Assembly (NCBI RefSeq): GCF_009739905.1 | Contig: NZ_CP034279.1 | Span: 682,001-746,000 of the forward strand | Direction: 5' to 3' | DNA from: Streptomyces ficellus | Lineage (GTDB): Bacteria > Actinomycetota > Actinomycetes > Streptomycetales > Streptomycetaceae | Length of the DNA stretch: 64,000 nucleotides | Shown here: positions 1-9,632 of the stretch, piece by piece | Numbering within the stretch: position 1 is the stretch's first letter | Layout of the letters: every line of letters starts with the position of its first letter | The notes under the pieces: model-generated | What the model was told of the DNA's origin: nothing | Database searches by the model: none | Seen by the model: only the letters and a program-made list of their open reading frames with translations | Program-made: the position numbers and the translations under genes

Positions 1-121
1 CAACTGCGTTCTGCGCCCGCGGCGTTGCAAGGCCGGTGGGGTGCGGTACTGTGAGTGCAGCGTCGCGTGCCGGTGGCAGACCGTGTCAGGCATGGAGGCG
101 CCGAATCGAAGGAGGTCGACG

Positions 122-157
122 ATGCACTCGTCGCACCCTTCGCTCTCGCGTGACTGA
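122..157 (+). other. possible 11-codon leader ORF overlapping the hemerythrin start
   Basis: An ATG at 122 sits 7 nt after a strong AGGAGG-like ribosome binding site near 110-115 and opens an 11-codon frame that stops at 157, overlapping the GTG at 150 in another frame. The best ribosome binding site therefore serves the short frame, and the hemerythrin gene may be translated by coupling. It could equally be chance or a frameshift in the true 5' end. Confidence 0.3.
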
Positions 158-620
158 GCGCGAGACGACCAGGCTCGTCGCCTGGAGCCAAGAACTCCGC
201 CGGGTGCACCACCGCCTGCGGGAAGCATTGTCCGTAACCCGCGCCTCTCTTGCCGACGGCACTCCGGGCGAGGCGGCCACCCGGGAACTCCTGCTGTACT
301 GCCATGGCTTCTGCACGGCTCTCGACGGCCATCACCAGGGCGAAGACCGTACGCTGTTCCCGGCCATCGCGGCTGCGCACCCCGAGCTGCGCCCGGTGCT
401 GCGCTCGCTGGAGCAGGATCACTCGATGATCGCCCACCTGGTCGGCAGTCTCCGGGCCGCGGTCGACCGGGCCGCGCCGCCCGAGGAGCTCGATCAGCAC
501 CTCGAAGGCATCGCCGCGATCATGGAGAACCACTTCCGCTACGAGGAGCGGCAACTGCTCACCGTGCTCGAAACCCTTGAGCTGGCAGCCGTACCCGGTG
601 AAGTGCTGGGCCCGCTGTGA
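150..620 (+). CDS. hemerythrin HHE domain protein
   Basis: A 156-residue all-helical protein with the spaced metal ligands of the hemerythrin fold: His20/21, His52, His61/62 with Glu65 (motif HHQGED), His91 (motif EQDH), and His128 with Glu132/133 (motif NHFRYEE). Proteins of this family hold a di-iron centre that binds oxygen or reacts with NO or peroxide in the cytoplasm; the ligand here is not known. I chose the GTG at 150 because the 38 residues encoded upstream of it, back to a GTG at 36, are Arg-rich and unlike the family. The gene stands alone and converges on the AAA ATPase gene. Confidence 0.8.
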   Translation: MTERETTRLVAWSQELRRVHHRLREALSVTRASLADGTPGEAATRELLLYCHGFCTALDGHHQGEDRTLFPAIAAAHPELRPVLRSLEQDHSMIAHLVGSLRAAVDRAAPPEELDQHLEGIAAIMENHFRYEERQLLTVLETLELAAVPGEVLGPL

Positions 621-654
621 CCGGGCAGCGGTCGGCGGTGGCGGGCCCACCCTT

Positions 655-671
655 GCAGTGGCAATCACTGC
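655..671. terminator. weak hairpin between convergent genes
   Basis: GCAGTG, a 5-nt loop, then CACTGC form a 6-bp stem in the 141-bp gap between the convergent hemerythrin and AAA ATPase genes. There is no T tract, and the stem is short. Confidence 0.3.
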
Positions 672-761
672 TGCTGCATGTACTACGGGCTCCGCGGCGC
701 GCCTCAGCAGAGGCTGACTGTCACTGCACTCCCCCACCCTCGTTGCGGCCGGGCGGGCGGC

Positions 762-3700
762 TCACCGGTGGCGGGGGCCCGTGGTCCGGGTGATGGCGGT
801 CTCGACGGCCGCTATCCGGTCGGCGAGCAGGCCGAGCGCGGCCACCGCCCGGCCGAGGGCGTCGTCACCGCTGCCGCTCAGAGCCTGGGAGCGGATGTAG
901 GCCGATGTCACGGCCTCCCATCTCGCCCGCTGCTCTTCGGTGAGGGTGCCGCGCAGGGCGGTGAGCTTGAGCAGGTTGGCTTCCGCGCCGGTGGTGAGGG
1001 TCTGGGCCTCGGCCGCGTAGTGGTCGTCGACCACCGCGGCCAGCTCGGCGTCGTTCAGGGCCGGGGAGACACGTGCGGCGATCTTGTTCATGTTGCGGTA
1101 CGAGCCCTGGAGCTGGAAGGGCGGTTCCGAACGGCCGGTGTCGTCCTGGCTCGCGGAGGCGATGTAGGCGGCGTTGACCGCGAGGACCGTTTCCCGGGCC
1201 GTGAGCAGGTGGCGCAGCACGGCCAGGATCGGCTCCAGCTCTGCGGGCGCGTACGGGTAAGTGAGCCGGTCGCGGCGGGCGGTGGGGTCCCCGGCGGCCA
1301 TGTCCAGCAGCAGTTCCAGGTCGGCGCGCTCGCGGCCGGCGAGCGGGGCGAGGAGCGGGTGGGAGGTCAGCGCGTTCTCGATGAAGCTCAGGGCGAAGGC
1401 GTTCTCCTTGCCGGTCAGTACATCGCCGAGGTTCCAGACGTCGGCGCGGTTGGCGAGCATGTCGGGCACGCGGAAGCGCTGTCCGGTCTCGGTGTAGGGG
1501 TTGCCGGCCATGCAGACGGCGAAGCGCTTGCCTCGCAGGACGTGGCCGTCGAGGGTGCGGGTGGCGTCGCACAGCGGGACGAACTTCTGGAGCAGCTCGG
1601 GCGAGGTGTGCTGGATGTCGTCCAGGTACAGCAGGACGTTGTTGCCGGCCGCCAGTGCGAAGTGGATCTTCTCGAGCTCACGGTGGGCGGCGGCGTTCGG
1701 CGCCTCTGCCGGGTCGAGGGAGGTCACGTCGTGGCCGAGGGCGGGGCCGTCCACCTTCACGAGCAGCAGGCCGAGGCGGTCGGCGACGTACTCCACGAGG
1801 GTCGTCTTGCCGTACCCGGGCGGTGAGAGGAGCAGCAGCAGCCCGTTGGTGTCGGCCCGCTTGCCCTCGCCCACGGCACCGATCTGCTTGGCGAGGTTGT
1901 CCCCGATCAGCGGCAGGTACACCTCGTCGACGAGCCGGCCCCGCACGAACGAGGACATGACGCGCGGCCGGTACTCGTCCAGGCGCAGACGTCGGCGCTC
2001 GTCGGCCACCAGCGCGTTCCTGCGCTGCTGGTACGCGCGGAAAGCGGGAACCACCCGGTGGGCGAAGTCACCCGTCCTGGCCAGGAATTCGTCGAGGCGG
2101 AGGAGGAGAGTGCCCCGGTCGATCCTCGGGTGCGTGCCGAGCAGGCCCTCCACGCGGGCGGTCGGCGCGCGGTCCACGGCCTGGCGCGGGAGCTCCGGGC
2201 ACACCTCGATCGCCACCGCTTCGGCGAGGTCGCCCGGATCCACGTCCTCGCCGCTCGAGGCCGCGTACGGGAAGAGCCAGCCCTCCACCAGCCGTCGCGC
2301 GGCCGCCGCGTCCCCGTCGGCGAGGAGGGTGCGTACATCCTCGGCGTACGGCGAGGAGCCCACCGCCCGGTGGAACTTCTCCAGCAGCGTGCGGGCAGCG
2401 GGGCCGGTCGTGAAGGAGCCGCCGGCCGCCAGTTCCTCGACGAGGTACTCGGCCGCGGGACCGGTCAGTGCTCCGGCCTCGGACAGTTCACCGCGCAGCG
2501 CGTCCAGGGCCGGTGCCGTGCCGAAAGTGTCCCGGGCCCGGACCAGCGACGCGGCCTCGCGCGTCCATGCCTCCCGGCCGGCGGCGGTCGTTCCGTGGGC
2601 CCAGAAGAGCTGGGCGGCGGCCCTGTCGGCGGCCGGGTACCGCAGCAGCCCGGCCCGCTCGTGCAGCCTCAGCAGGACGGCCAGGACGGCGGCCGCGTCG
2701 TGGTCGTGGACGCCTCGCTCGTAGCCCTCGTCGTAGGCGGCCTCGGCCGCTCGCCTGGCCAGGTCGGGCAGGTCGGCTTCCGCGAGGGACTCGGCGCCGT
2801 GCTCGGACAGCAGCCGCGCGGCGAGGTGTTCGGCGCGGTAGACGTCGGCGTTCTCGGAGGGCAGGAGCTGGTCCCAGTAGGGGCGGGTGTCGGCGAAGCC
2901 GGGGTCGGTGACCGGGTGGCGGTAGTCGGTGCCGGTCAGCGCGAAGGCCAGGCCGCCGTCCGTGTGCGGTACGAGCGTGAGCTCCGGCGGGCGGGTGGTG
3001 ACGGCGAAGCCGTGGCTGCCGAGCCGGATGGTGTCGCCGCCGTCCGCGTACAGCTCGGTACGGTCCCGCAGGGCACGTCCGGCTTCCTGGCGGGCGGCCC
3101 CCAGCCGGCCCGCCAGCTCCTCGGCCCGCACCTGGTCGCCGAGGTCGCGCAGTTCGGCGGCGGTGCGGCGGACCTTCTCGACCATCGGGTCGGAGGTGAA
3201 GTAGGTGTTGACCTCGTCGGGGCTGCCCAGGCCGGCCACTCGGCGGGCGATCGTCTCCAGGACGCGGGAGGCGGAGGTGGCGAGGCGTTCGGCGCGCCGG
3301 GCGCGGGCGTCCTGGAGGGCCTGCTTGCGGCCCGCGAGGGCGTCGTGGACCTCGGCGCGCTTGTCGGTGATCTCCGTGAGGAAGCCGTCGTGGTCGGCGA
3401 AACGTGACTCCAGGTTGTCCAGCTGGAGCAGCAGCCGGGCGAGCTGCGCGTCACATGCCTCCGGGGTGTCGGCCGCGGCCAGGGCACCGGTGACGGACTG
3501 GCCGAGGAGGGCGAACTCGGCTGCGAACGCGGCCCGTCCCTCCTGGTCGAGGAGTTCACGGCGGCGGGCGGCGAGGAGGGCGCGGACGCGGTTGAGGCCG
3601 CCCAGCACCTCGGCGATCCGCTCCAGGATGGCCGTACGGGCGGTCGCGTCGCCGATGTCCAGGCCGGCGACCACCTCGGTGAGCGTCTGGAGGCCGAGGA

Positions 3701-5537
3701 CCTGCGCGTCGAGCCGCTCGGTGACCGTCGCTGCCTCGGCGGTCGTGGTGATCGCCCCGGCATCCGCGGTGAGCCGCTCCACCTCCGCGTGCTGGGCGGT
3801 GAAGGCGTCGTCGCGCCGGAGGAAGGCGACCGCCCGCTGAGCGGTCGAGGTGATGTGCGTCCCGGCGTCCTCGGCGAGCGCGTCCACTGCCGCGGTGTCC
3901 GCGTACCGCATCTCCTTGAGTGTGACCATGCGGCCCTGCGCACGGCGCAGTTCGGTGATGCGCTCGATCCACTCCTCGGCCGTGGCCGGTGCCTCACCGC
4001 GGACCCGCCGCACCAGCCGCTGAAGGTCCTCCCCGGCGTGTGCGAGGGCCTCGGCGGCCTGTGCGCCGAGGGCCTGTACGGTCTCGAACTCGCGCAACAC
4101 CTGCTCGGCGGTCGCCCGCACCTCCTCCAGGGGAGCGCGCAGGTCGCCCGTCTCCGCGTCGCCCAGCCAGGGGAAGCGGTCAGCCGTCCGGGTGCAGGCG
4201 GTGACCAGCGCGGCGTACATCTCGCCGGTGGTGGTGGTCTCGGTGACCTGCCGGGCGATGGCGAGGCAGTCCGAGATGCCGCGGACCAGGTCGGCGTTGC
4301 CGATGCGGGCGAGCGGCCCGTCGCCCTCGGGGACGACCCCGGACACGTACGGCGTCCGCCACAGCTGCACCGGGTGGACGCGCGCGGGCTCGCCGGACTC
4401 GGCGCGCAGTGCGGCGAGCGTGCCGTCATCGAGGAGCGCGTGACCACGGCACGCGATCGGGGTGGCGATCTCCTTGCGGATGAGGTGGTACGGCAGCAGC
4501 AGGGTGCGCCCGTCCGCGCCGGTGTGGAATACGTAGAGCACGTCCTCGCCGTTGGGCGAGCGGACGGCCGCCTCGAATTCCATGCCGGAGACGTCCGTGT
4601 CGAACGTCTTCACCGTCCCGGTGGCCAGGCAGTAGCCGCCGGGGAAGACGATGCCCTGGTCGTCGGGCAGGCGGCGGCACGACGGTCCGATGCCGTCCAG
4701 CCGGACCACGGACTTGGTGAGCGTGTGGAAGACCAGGTGGCGCCAGGTCTCCTCCTTGTAGGGGCGGACGCGCAGCAGGACCAGAACGCCGACGATCGCG
4801 TACGCCACCTCCGCGTCCGCCAGCGACTGAAGGGGCTCGTCGACCGGCTCGCTGTATATGCCCTCACCGGTCTCGGTGTCGTTCTCGGTCTTCACGGTGA
4901 GCGTGCCGCCGACCGTGGAGACGAAGACCGTGCCGTCGGCCAAGGCGATGTGCGGGTGCCGCCCGAGGACGTGGTCGTCCCGGGTGGCCTCGGTCCACGT
5001 GAAGTCGTACGGGGCGGGGAGGACGTGGTCGCGCTCGCCCCGGGCGTCGAGGAACCGCACCTCGCCGGACGGGGCGAGGGACCAGCGCAGGACACGGATG
5101 TCCTCGGCCTGGGCCCCGGTCCGGAACACGGCCAGCAGCTTGCCGTCCACGTGCCGCAGCCGCAGCAGCCGCGCGCCCCGGTAGTAGCGGTGCAGGGCGG
5201 CGAACTCGGCGACGAACGTGGGGTCGTCGAGCAGGCCGGGCACCGCGTCGTCCGGGAGGCGGTTCAGGTCGGGGTCGTGGAGCGCGAAGACGTCATCGGG
5301 CGACGCTGCCTCGTACCCGACCAGCAGCACGTCGCCGACCGCGACGACGTCCCGGGCCACGAGGTCCCGCTCCGTGCGGATGTGGCCGGTGGCGGTGAGG
5401 GCGAGTTCGTGGGCGCCGAAGGCCGCGACACGCGCGGTGTTCAGGGCTTCGGCGCGGCGGGCCAGTTCGCCGGCCCGCGCGTCGAGGCGGTCGCGCAGCA
5501 CCTCGTACGTCCCGGCGTCCGTCACCGTCGTGTTCAT
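762..5537 (-). CDS. giant AAA-family ATPase (often annotated DNA repair ATPase)
   Basis: A 1591-residue protein. Residues 1-430 are beta-rich, with repeated strands that recall a propeller-like sensor. Residues 430-850 are Ala/Glu/Arg-rich and likely coiled coil. The ATPase core is near the C-terminus: Walker A PPGYGKTT with Lys1244 and Walker B LLYLDDIQ with Asp1306/1307, followed by a sensor-like MAGNP. It starts 91 bp after the flotillin gene in the same direction, so it is probably the last gene of a three-gene operon. Relatives are labelled DNA repair ATPases, but I see no nuclease or DNA-binding motif. A chaperone-like or membrane-remodelling ATPase working with the flotillin is as plausible. 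The true substrate is unknown. Confidence 0.8.
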   Translation of the reverse strand: MNTTVTDAGTYEVLRDRLDARAGELARRAEALNTARVAAFGAHELALTATGHIRTERDLVARDVVAVGDVLLVGYEAASPDDVFALHDPDLNRLPDDAVPGLLDDPTFVAEFAALHRYYRGARLLRLRHVDGKLLAVFRTGAQAEDIRVLRWSLAPSGEVRFLDARGERDHVLPAPYDFTWTEATRDDHVLGRHPHIALADGTVFVSTVGGTLTVKTENDTETGEGIYSEPVDEPLQSLADAEVAYAIVGVLVLLRVRPYKEETWRHLVFHTLTKSVVRLDGIGPSCRRLPDDQGIVFPGGYCLATGTVKTFDTDVSGMEFEAAVRSPNGEDVLYVFHTGADGRTLLLPYHLIRKEIATPIACRGHALLDDGTLAALRAESGEPARVHPVQLWRTPYVSGVVPEGDGPLARIGNADLVRGISDCLAIARQVTETTTTGEMYAALVTACTRTADRFPWLGDAETGDLRAPLEEVRATAEQVLREFETVQALGAQAAEALAHAGEDLQRLVRRVRGEAPATAEEWIERITELRRAQGRMVTLKEMRYADTAAVDALAEDAGTHITSTAQRAVAFLRRDDAFTAQHAEVERLTADAGAITTTAEAATVTERLDAQVLGLQTLTEVVAGLDIGDATARTAILERIAEVLGGLNRVRALLAARRRELLDQEGRAAFAAEFALLGQSVTGALAAADTPEACDAQLARLLLQLDNLESRFADHDGFLTEITDKRAEVHDALAGRKQALQDARARRAERLATSASRVLETIARRVAGLGSPDEVNTYFTSDPMVEKVRRTAAELRDLGDQVRAEELAGRLGAARQEAGRALRDRTELYADGGDTIRLGSHGFAVTTRPPELTLVPHTDGGLAFALTGTDYRHPVTDPGFADTRPYWDQLLPSENADVYRAEHLAARLLSEHGAESLAEADLPDLARRAAEAAYDEGYERGVHDHDAAAVLAVLLRLHERAGLLRYPAADRAAAQLFWAHGTTAAGREAWTREAASLVRARDTFGTAPALDALRGELSEAGALTGPAAEYLVEELAAGGSFTTGPAARTLLEKFHRAVGSSPYAEDVRTLLADGDAAAARRLVEGWLFPYAASSGEDVDPGDLAEAVAIEVCPELPRQAVDRAPTARVEGLLGTHPRIDRGTLLLRLDEFLARTGDFAHRVVPAFRAYQQRRNALVADERRRLRLDEYRPRVMSSFVRGRLVDEVYLPLIGDNLAKQIGAVGEGKRADTNGLLLLLSPPGYGKTTLVEYVADRLGLLLVKVDGPALGHDVTSLDPAEAPNAAAHRELEKIHFALAAGNNVLLYLDDIQHTSPELLQKFVPLCDATRTLDGHVLRGKRFAVCMAGNPYTETGQRFRVPDMLANRADVWNLGDVLTGKENAFALSFIENALTSHPLLAPLAGRERADLELLLDMAAGDPTARRDRLTYPYAPAELEPILAVLRHLLTARETVLAVNAAYIASASQDDTGRSEPPFQLQGSYRNMNKIAARVSPALNDAELAAVVDDHYAAEAQTLTTGAEANLLKLTALRGTLTEEQRARWEAVTSAYIRSQALSGSGDDALGRAVAALGLLADRIAAVETAITRTTGPRHR

Positions 5538-5628
5538 GCTCTCCCGCTCCCTCGTGTGCGTGGTGAAAAGAGTCCGGAGCTGCCGCCCCCCGCGCGGCAG
5601 CTCCGGAGGTCTTCGGGACCTCGACCGG

Positions 5629-7677
5629 TCAGCTCTTGGTGGCGGCGCCGTTCAGGTCCGCGAGCTCGGCCACCGGCATGTCGGCCAGGCCCAGCTGGCG
5701 TGCCTTGCCGATCAGCTCGTCCAGCCGGCCGGACCCGTCGGGCATGAGCTTCATCAGCAGGGTGGACACGGTCAGGTTCTGTACATCGGCGGTGGACACC
5801 GACCCGAGTACCTTCGTGAGGTCCTCGGTGAAGGAGGCGGAGCCGTCCAGCCACGGTCCGGCCAGCGCCCGGGCGGTCTGCGAGCTGTCCATGAACCCGT
5901 CGACGCTCTTTCCGAGGGAGATGGCCCCGACGACCCGGTCGAAGAAGGCCGACTCGCCTCCGACGATGTTGATGTCGGCGTTCTCCAGTCCGGTGGCGAG
6001 CACGGCCGCCTGCGCTTCGGCGACCTGCCGCTGAACGTCGATCCCGGCGAGCCGGATGTCCTTCTCCGCCTCCAGGCGCAGCCGGAACTCCTCGTGGGTG
6101 CGCGACGCCTCGTCCAGCGCGGCCATGGCCGCCGCCTTCTCGGTGAGGCCCGCCGCCTCGGCCTTGAGCTTCTCGCCGATGGCGGTGGCCTCGGCCAGCG
6201 CCTTCTCCCGGGTACCGGCTGCCTCGGCGCGCAGCCGTGCCTCGGTCGCCCCGGCCTCCGCGCGGCTGGCCTTCTCGATGGCGTCGGCTTCCTTCTCCCG
6301 TACCTGCACGGCGGCCAGGCCCTCGGCGGCGGTCTCTGCCTGGATGCCCTCGGCGAGGCGGACCTTGGCGCGGGCGTCCAGGTCGGCGGCCTTGTGACGG
6401 GCCTCGGCCAGCGTCAGCTCCTCGGCCGCCCGGTGGACGGCGGCCTGCTCGGCGGCTTCGGCGGCCTTGATGTCCTTGACCAGCTGCTCCTGCGCCTCGG
6501 CCTCGGCGGCGATGATCACCGCTTGCCGCTTGCGCTCGGCCTCCTCGACCGCGCGGAGCTTCTTGATCGACTCCTCCTGTTCGGCGACCGTCCGGTCCAC
6601 CGCGACCCGCTCCCGGATCACCTCGGCGATCTCGCGGCGCTCGGCCTCGACCTCCTTCTCGGCGGAGATGCGGGTCAGTTCGGTCTCCCGGTCGCGGGCG
6701 ATGACTTCGAGCAGGCGGTCCTTCTCGATGCGCTCGTTCTCGACGGCGATGACCCGCTCGCGGTTCTTCTGCGCGACGGCCACCTCGCGGGCCTGGTTCT
6801 CGCGCTGGATGCCCAGCTGTTCCTCGGTCTTGAGGAAGGCGCCCTGCGCGCGCAGCCGCTCCTCCTCGACCACCCGGGCGGTCTCGGCCTCTTCCCTGGC
6901 CCGTACGGTGTCGATCTCCCGCTTCTGCTTGATCTCGGCGTCGGCCTGCCGGCGCTCCAGCTCCAGGATCGCCTCGCGGGCGTCGACGTTCTGCCGGGTG
7001 ATCTCCTTCTCCTCCGTGCGCTGGAACTCGTTGGTGCGCACGTGCTCGACGGCCGTCAGCTCGGTGATCTTCCGGATGCCCTGGGCGTCGAGGATGTTGG
7101 AGGCGTCGAGCTGGGCGAGCGGCGTCTGCTCCAGGTAGTCGATCGCCGCGTCCTCCAGGCTGTAGCCGTTCAGATCGGTGCCGATGACCTGGATGATCCG
7201 GTCCCGGAACTCGTCGCGCTTGGTGTAGAGGTCGGTGAAGTCCAGCTGCTTGCCGACCGTCTTCAGCGCCTCGGAGAACTTGGCGTTGAACAGCTCCTGC
7301 AGCGTGGCCTGGTCGCTGGCGCGGGCCGTGCCGATGGCCTGGGCGACCTTGATGACGTCCTCGACGGTCTTGTTGACGCGTACGAAGAACGAGATGCGGA
7401 TGTCGGCGCGGATGTTGTCCCGGCAGATCAGACCGTCCCGGCCGGTGCGGGAGATGTCGATGGTCTTCACCGAGATGTCCATGACCTCGGCCTTGTGCAG
7501 GACGGGCAGGACGACTTGTCCGGTGAAGGTGACGTCGACCTTCCGCATCTTCGACACGATCAGCGCTTTGCCCTGCTCCACTTTGCGGAACAGCCGGCTG
7601 ATCACGAACAGCATGGCGATGGCGATGAGCAGGACGACGGCGACGAGCACGCCGATGCCCCAGGAGATGGCATCCAT
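5629..7677 (-). CDS. flotillin / SPFH-domain membrane scaffold (YqiK-like)
   Basis: A 682-residue protein with one N-terminal membrane segment (residues 5-27), an SPFH/band-7 domain (about 30-210), and a long Ala/Glu-rich coiled coil (about 220-500) typical of flotillins. The last 150 residues include a phrase close to flotillin tails. Flotillins oligomerise on the inner face of the membrane and organise microdomains. The ATG at 7677 is preferred: the frame stays open far upstream, but the extra sequence overlaps the NfeD-like gene and is not family-like. It lies 50 bp after the NfeD-like gene, matching the YqiJ-YqiK pairing of other bacteria. Confidence 0.9.
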   Translation of the reverse strand: MDAISWGIGVLVAVVLLIAIAMLFVISRLFRKVEQGKALIVSKMRKVDVTFTGQVVLPVLHKAEVMDISVKTIDISRTGRDGLICRDNIRADIRISFFVRVNKTVEDVIKVAQAIGTARASDQATLQELFNAKFSEALKTVGKQLDFTDLYTKRDEFRDRIIQVIGTDLNGYSLEDAAIDYLEQTPLAQLDASNILDAQGIRKITELTAVEHVRTNEFQRTEEKEITRQNVDAREAILELERRQADAEIKQKREIDTVRAREEAETARVVEEERLRAQGAFLKTEEQLGIQRENQAREVAVAQKNRERVIAVENERIEKDRLLEVIARDRETELTRISAEKEVEAERREIAEVIRERVAVDRTVAEQEESIKKLRAVEEAERKRQAVIIAAEAEAQEQLVKDIKAAEAAEQAAVHRAAEELTLAEARHKAADLDARAKVRLAEGIQAETAAEGLAAVQVREKEADAIEKASRAEAGATEARLRAEAAGTREKALAEATAIGEKLKAEAAGLTEKAAAMAALDEASRTHEEFRLRLEAEKDIRLAGIDVQRQVAEAQAAVLATGLENADINIVGGESAFFDRVVGAISLGKSVDGFMDSSQTARALAGPWLDGSASFTEDLTKVLGSVSTADVQNLTVSTLLMKLMPDGSGRLDELIGKARQLGLADMPVAELADLNGAATKS

Positions 7678-7727
7678 GAGAAATCCCCGGATCGAAGGGT
7701 GGGAGCTGAAGCGGGAGGGGCGGCGGG

Positions 7728-8333
7728 TCAGCCGCGGGGGTCCAGCGCCGCGTCGAAGGGCGCGACCCAGAAGAAGGCGCCGGCGTCGTCGTACGCGTAC
7801 AGCAGCCCCGTGCTGCCGAGCGCCAGCGGACTGCCGTCGTTCTGACGGACCTGGACGACGGCGGTGGAGCCGTCCCGCGCGGCGACCTCGGCCTGGCCGA
7901 AGTCCGCGTCCACCCGCCCGGTGCGGATGGTGCAGGTCGACCCGACGAAGTCGTGCAGGGACGGCCCGGGTTCGTCGGGGAACAGCTTGGCCAGGGGGCG
8001 TACGAGCGCCCGGGTCATACGCCACGAGCCGGCGAGCGAGGCACACGACAGAGCGGCGCCGAGCAGGTGGACCAGGGCGGCCGGCCATCCCGCACGGGCG
8101 AGGAGCACGGACCCGGTGAAGCTGAGGAACCAGGACAGGGCGATCAGCAGCGAGGCCGACACCGCCACGGGCACGCCGCCCTGGCTCAGCGCGTCGGTGT
8201 CCACGTCCGCGTCGAACCTGTCCGTGTCCGCCGCACCCACCAGCACCAGCAGCCAGAAGCCGACGACCACCACGAGAGCCGCGGTGAAGACCACGGTGGG
8301 GAACGTGGTGGCGGCCTGCCAGAACTCGTCCAT
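7728..8333 (-). CDS. NfeD-like / YqiJ-like membrane protein with OB fold
   Basis: A 201-residue protein with three predicted membrane helices (about 12-34, 52-72, 77-98) and a C-terminal beta-rich OB-type domain (about 130-200). NfeD-family proteins pair with flotillins, and this gene is immediately upstream of one, so it probably acts as its membrane partner. The ATG at 8333 has a GGGGGA ribosome binding site 5 nt before it. It is the first gene of the leftward operon; the promoter should lie in 8334-8570, which is shared with the divergent regulator. Confidence 0.8.
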   Translation of the reverse strand: MDEFWQAATTFPTVVFTAALVVVVGFWLLVLVGAADTDRFDADVDTDALSQGGVPVAVSASLLIALSWFLSFTGSVLLARAGWPAALVHLLGAALSCASLAGSWRMTRALVRPLAKLFPDEPGPSLHDFVGSTCTIRTGRVDADFGQAEVAARDGSTAVVQVRQNDGSPLALGSTGLLYAYDDAGAFFWVAPFDAALDPRG

Positions 8334-8570
8334 GACGCTCCCCCCTGCCTCGCCCGACGCGACACGATGATTTCCTGGTTCCGGCATCACCCTGGTGAAC
8401 CGGCCCCGGTCCATTCATGCTGGCAGGACGGCACACCGGTTCACACTGCCGTCCTCCGGCAATCTTTACGCGCCCTTGATGCCGGTGGTGACCCCCGGCC
8501 GACGCATGTCACCCTTGACGCCCACGCGTCAGGAAACCGTCAGCGGCGCGTCGGCAACGAGGGAGGGGCC

Positions 8571-9632
8571 ATGGCCGAGCAGGGTGGAGTCGAGCAGTAT
8601 CTGGAGGGGTATGCCCGGATACTGGTCGGGGTCTGCGCCACCGGCCGGCGGCTGAACCGGGACGAGCGGGAAGCGCTGCGCGGGCAGGGCGAACGGGCCG
8701 CGGAGGCCGGCATCGGGCTCCGTCTCATGGTGCGCGCACACCTCGCCGCCGCCCAGAACGTACGGGCGGAGCTGCGTGGCGCCGTCGCCGACCACCTGCT
8801 GTCGGCGGTGGAGCAGGCGGTAGACGCCTTCGCCGAAGGCCACGAGCGGGCGCAGCGGCTCGCGATCCGCCAGCAGGAGGCGGCCCGCCGGGAGTTCGTC
8901 GACGACCTGCTCCATGGGCGCAGTGACGTGGGCCGTCTCGCCGAACGGGCGGAGCGGTTCGGCCTGTTGCTGTCACACGCCCACGCGGTGGCGGTGGCAC
9001 AGGGCCCGGAGCCGTACGACGACGGCTATGCCGTCACCCGCAGCGTGGAGTCGTCCCTCGCGGCGCGTTTCGGGGACCGCCGCATCCTGCTGACCACGAA
9101 GAACGGCCGGCTCATCTGCATCGCGCCGGGCGACCAGTCGGACGTCCTGGCCTTCTTCGCCAAGCAGGCGCACGCCGCCACCGACGGCGGCCGGGTGGCC
9201 ATCGGCCGGGCCCATCCCGGAGTCGGTGGGGTCGTCCACTCCTACGAGGAGGCGCTCAACGCCCTGGACCTGGCGGAGCGCATGAACCTGGAGGACCCGG
9301 TGCTCCGCGCCGCCGACCTCCTGGTGTACCCGGTGCTCACCCGCGACCGGCAGGCCATGGCCGACCTGGTGCGCACGGTGCTCGGCCCGCTGAAGCAGGC
9401 CCGCGGCGGCGCCCAGCCACTGATCGACACCCTCACCGCGTACTTCGACACCGGCTGCGTGGCGGCCGAGGCGGCCCGGCAGCTGTCCTTGAGCGTGCGG
9501 GCGATGACGTACCGGCTGGAGCGGATCCACCGGCTGACGGGCGCCGATCCCGGCAACCCCGTCGACCGCTACACGCTCCAGACCGCGGTCGTCGGCGCCC
9601 GGCTGCTGGACTGGCCGGAACAGGATCTCTGA
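8571..9632 (+). CDS. PucR/CdaR-family transcriptional regulator
   Basis: A 353-residue protein. The N-terminal half is helical with no obvious ligand domain. A GGDEF-like middle region (about 160-270) is followed by a C-terminal helix-turn-helix of the PucR type (about 295-350; motifs SVRAMTYRLERI and LTG). Such proteins usually sense a small molecule and control transport or catabolism. The ATG at 8571 follows GGGAGGGGCC, a good ribosome binding site. It is divergent from the flotillin operon, sharing a 237-bp gap, and upstream of the AGCS symporter, either of which it might regulate. Confidence 0.85.
   Translation: MAEQGGVEQYLEGYARILVGVCATGRRLNRDEREALRGQGERAAEAGIGLRLMVRAHLAAAQNVRAELRGAVADHLLSAVEQAVDAFAEGHERAQRLAIRQQEAARREFVDDLLHGRSDVGRLAERAERFGLLLSHAHAVAVAQGPEPYDDGYAVTRSVESSLAARFGDRRILLTTKNGRLICIAPGDQSDVLAFFAKQAHAATDGGRVAIGRAHPGVGGVVHSYEEALNALDLAERMNLEDPVLRAADLLVYPVLTRDRQAMADLVRTVLGPLKQARGGAQPLIDTLTAYFDTGCVAAEAARQLSLSVRAMTYRLERIHRLTGADPGNPVDRYTLQTAVVGARLLDWPEQDL

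Noticed and set aside
5218-7845. Long open frame of 875 codons on the plus strand opposite the flotillin gene
   Set aside because: It mirrors the high-GC coding bias of the minus-strand genes, has Leu/Gly/Arg-rich low-complexity sequence and matches no family. The opposite strand encodes an evident flotillin.
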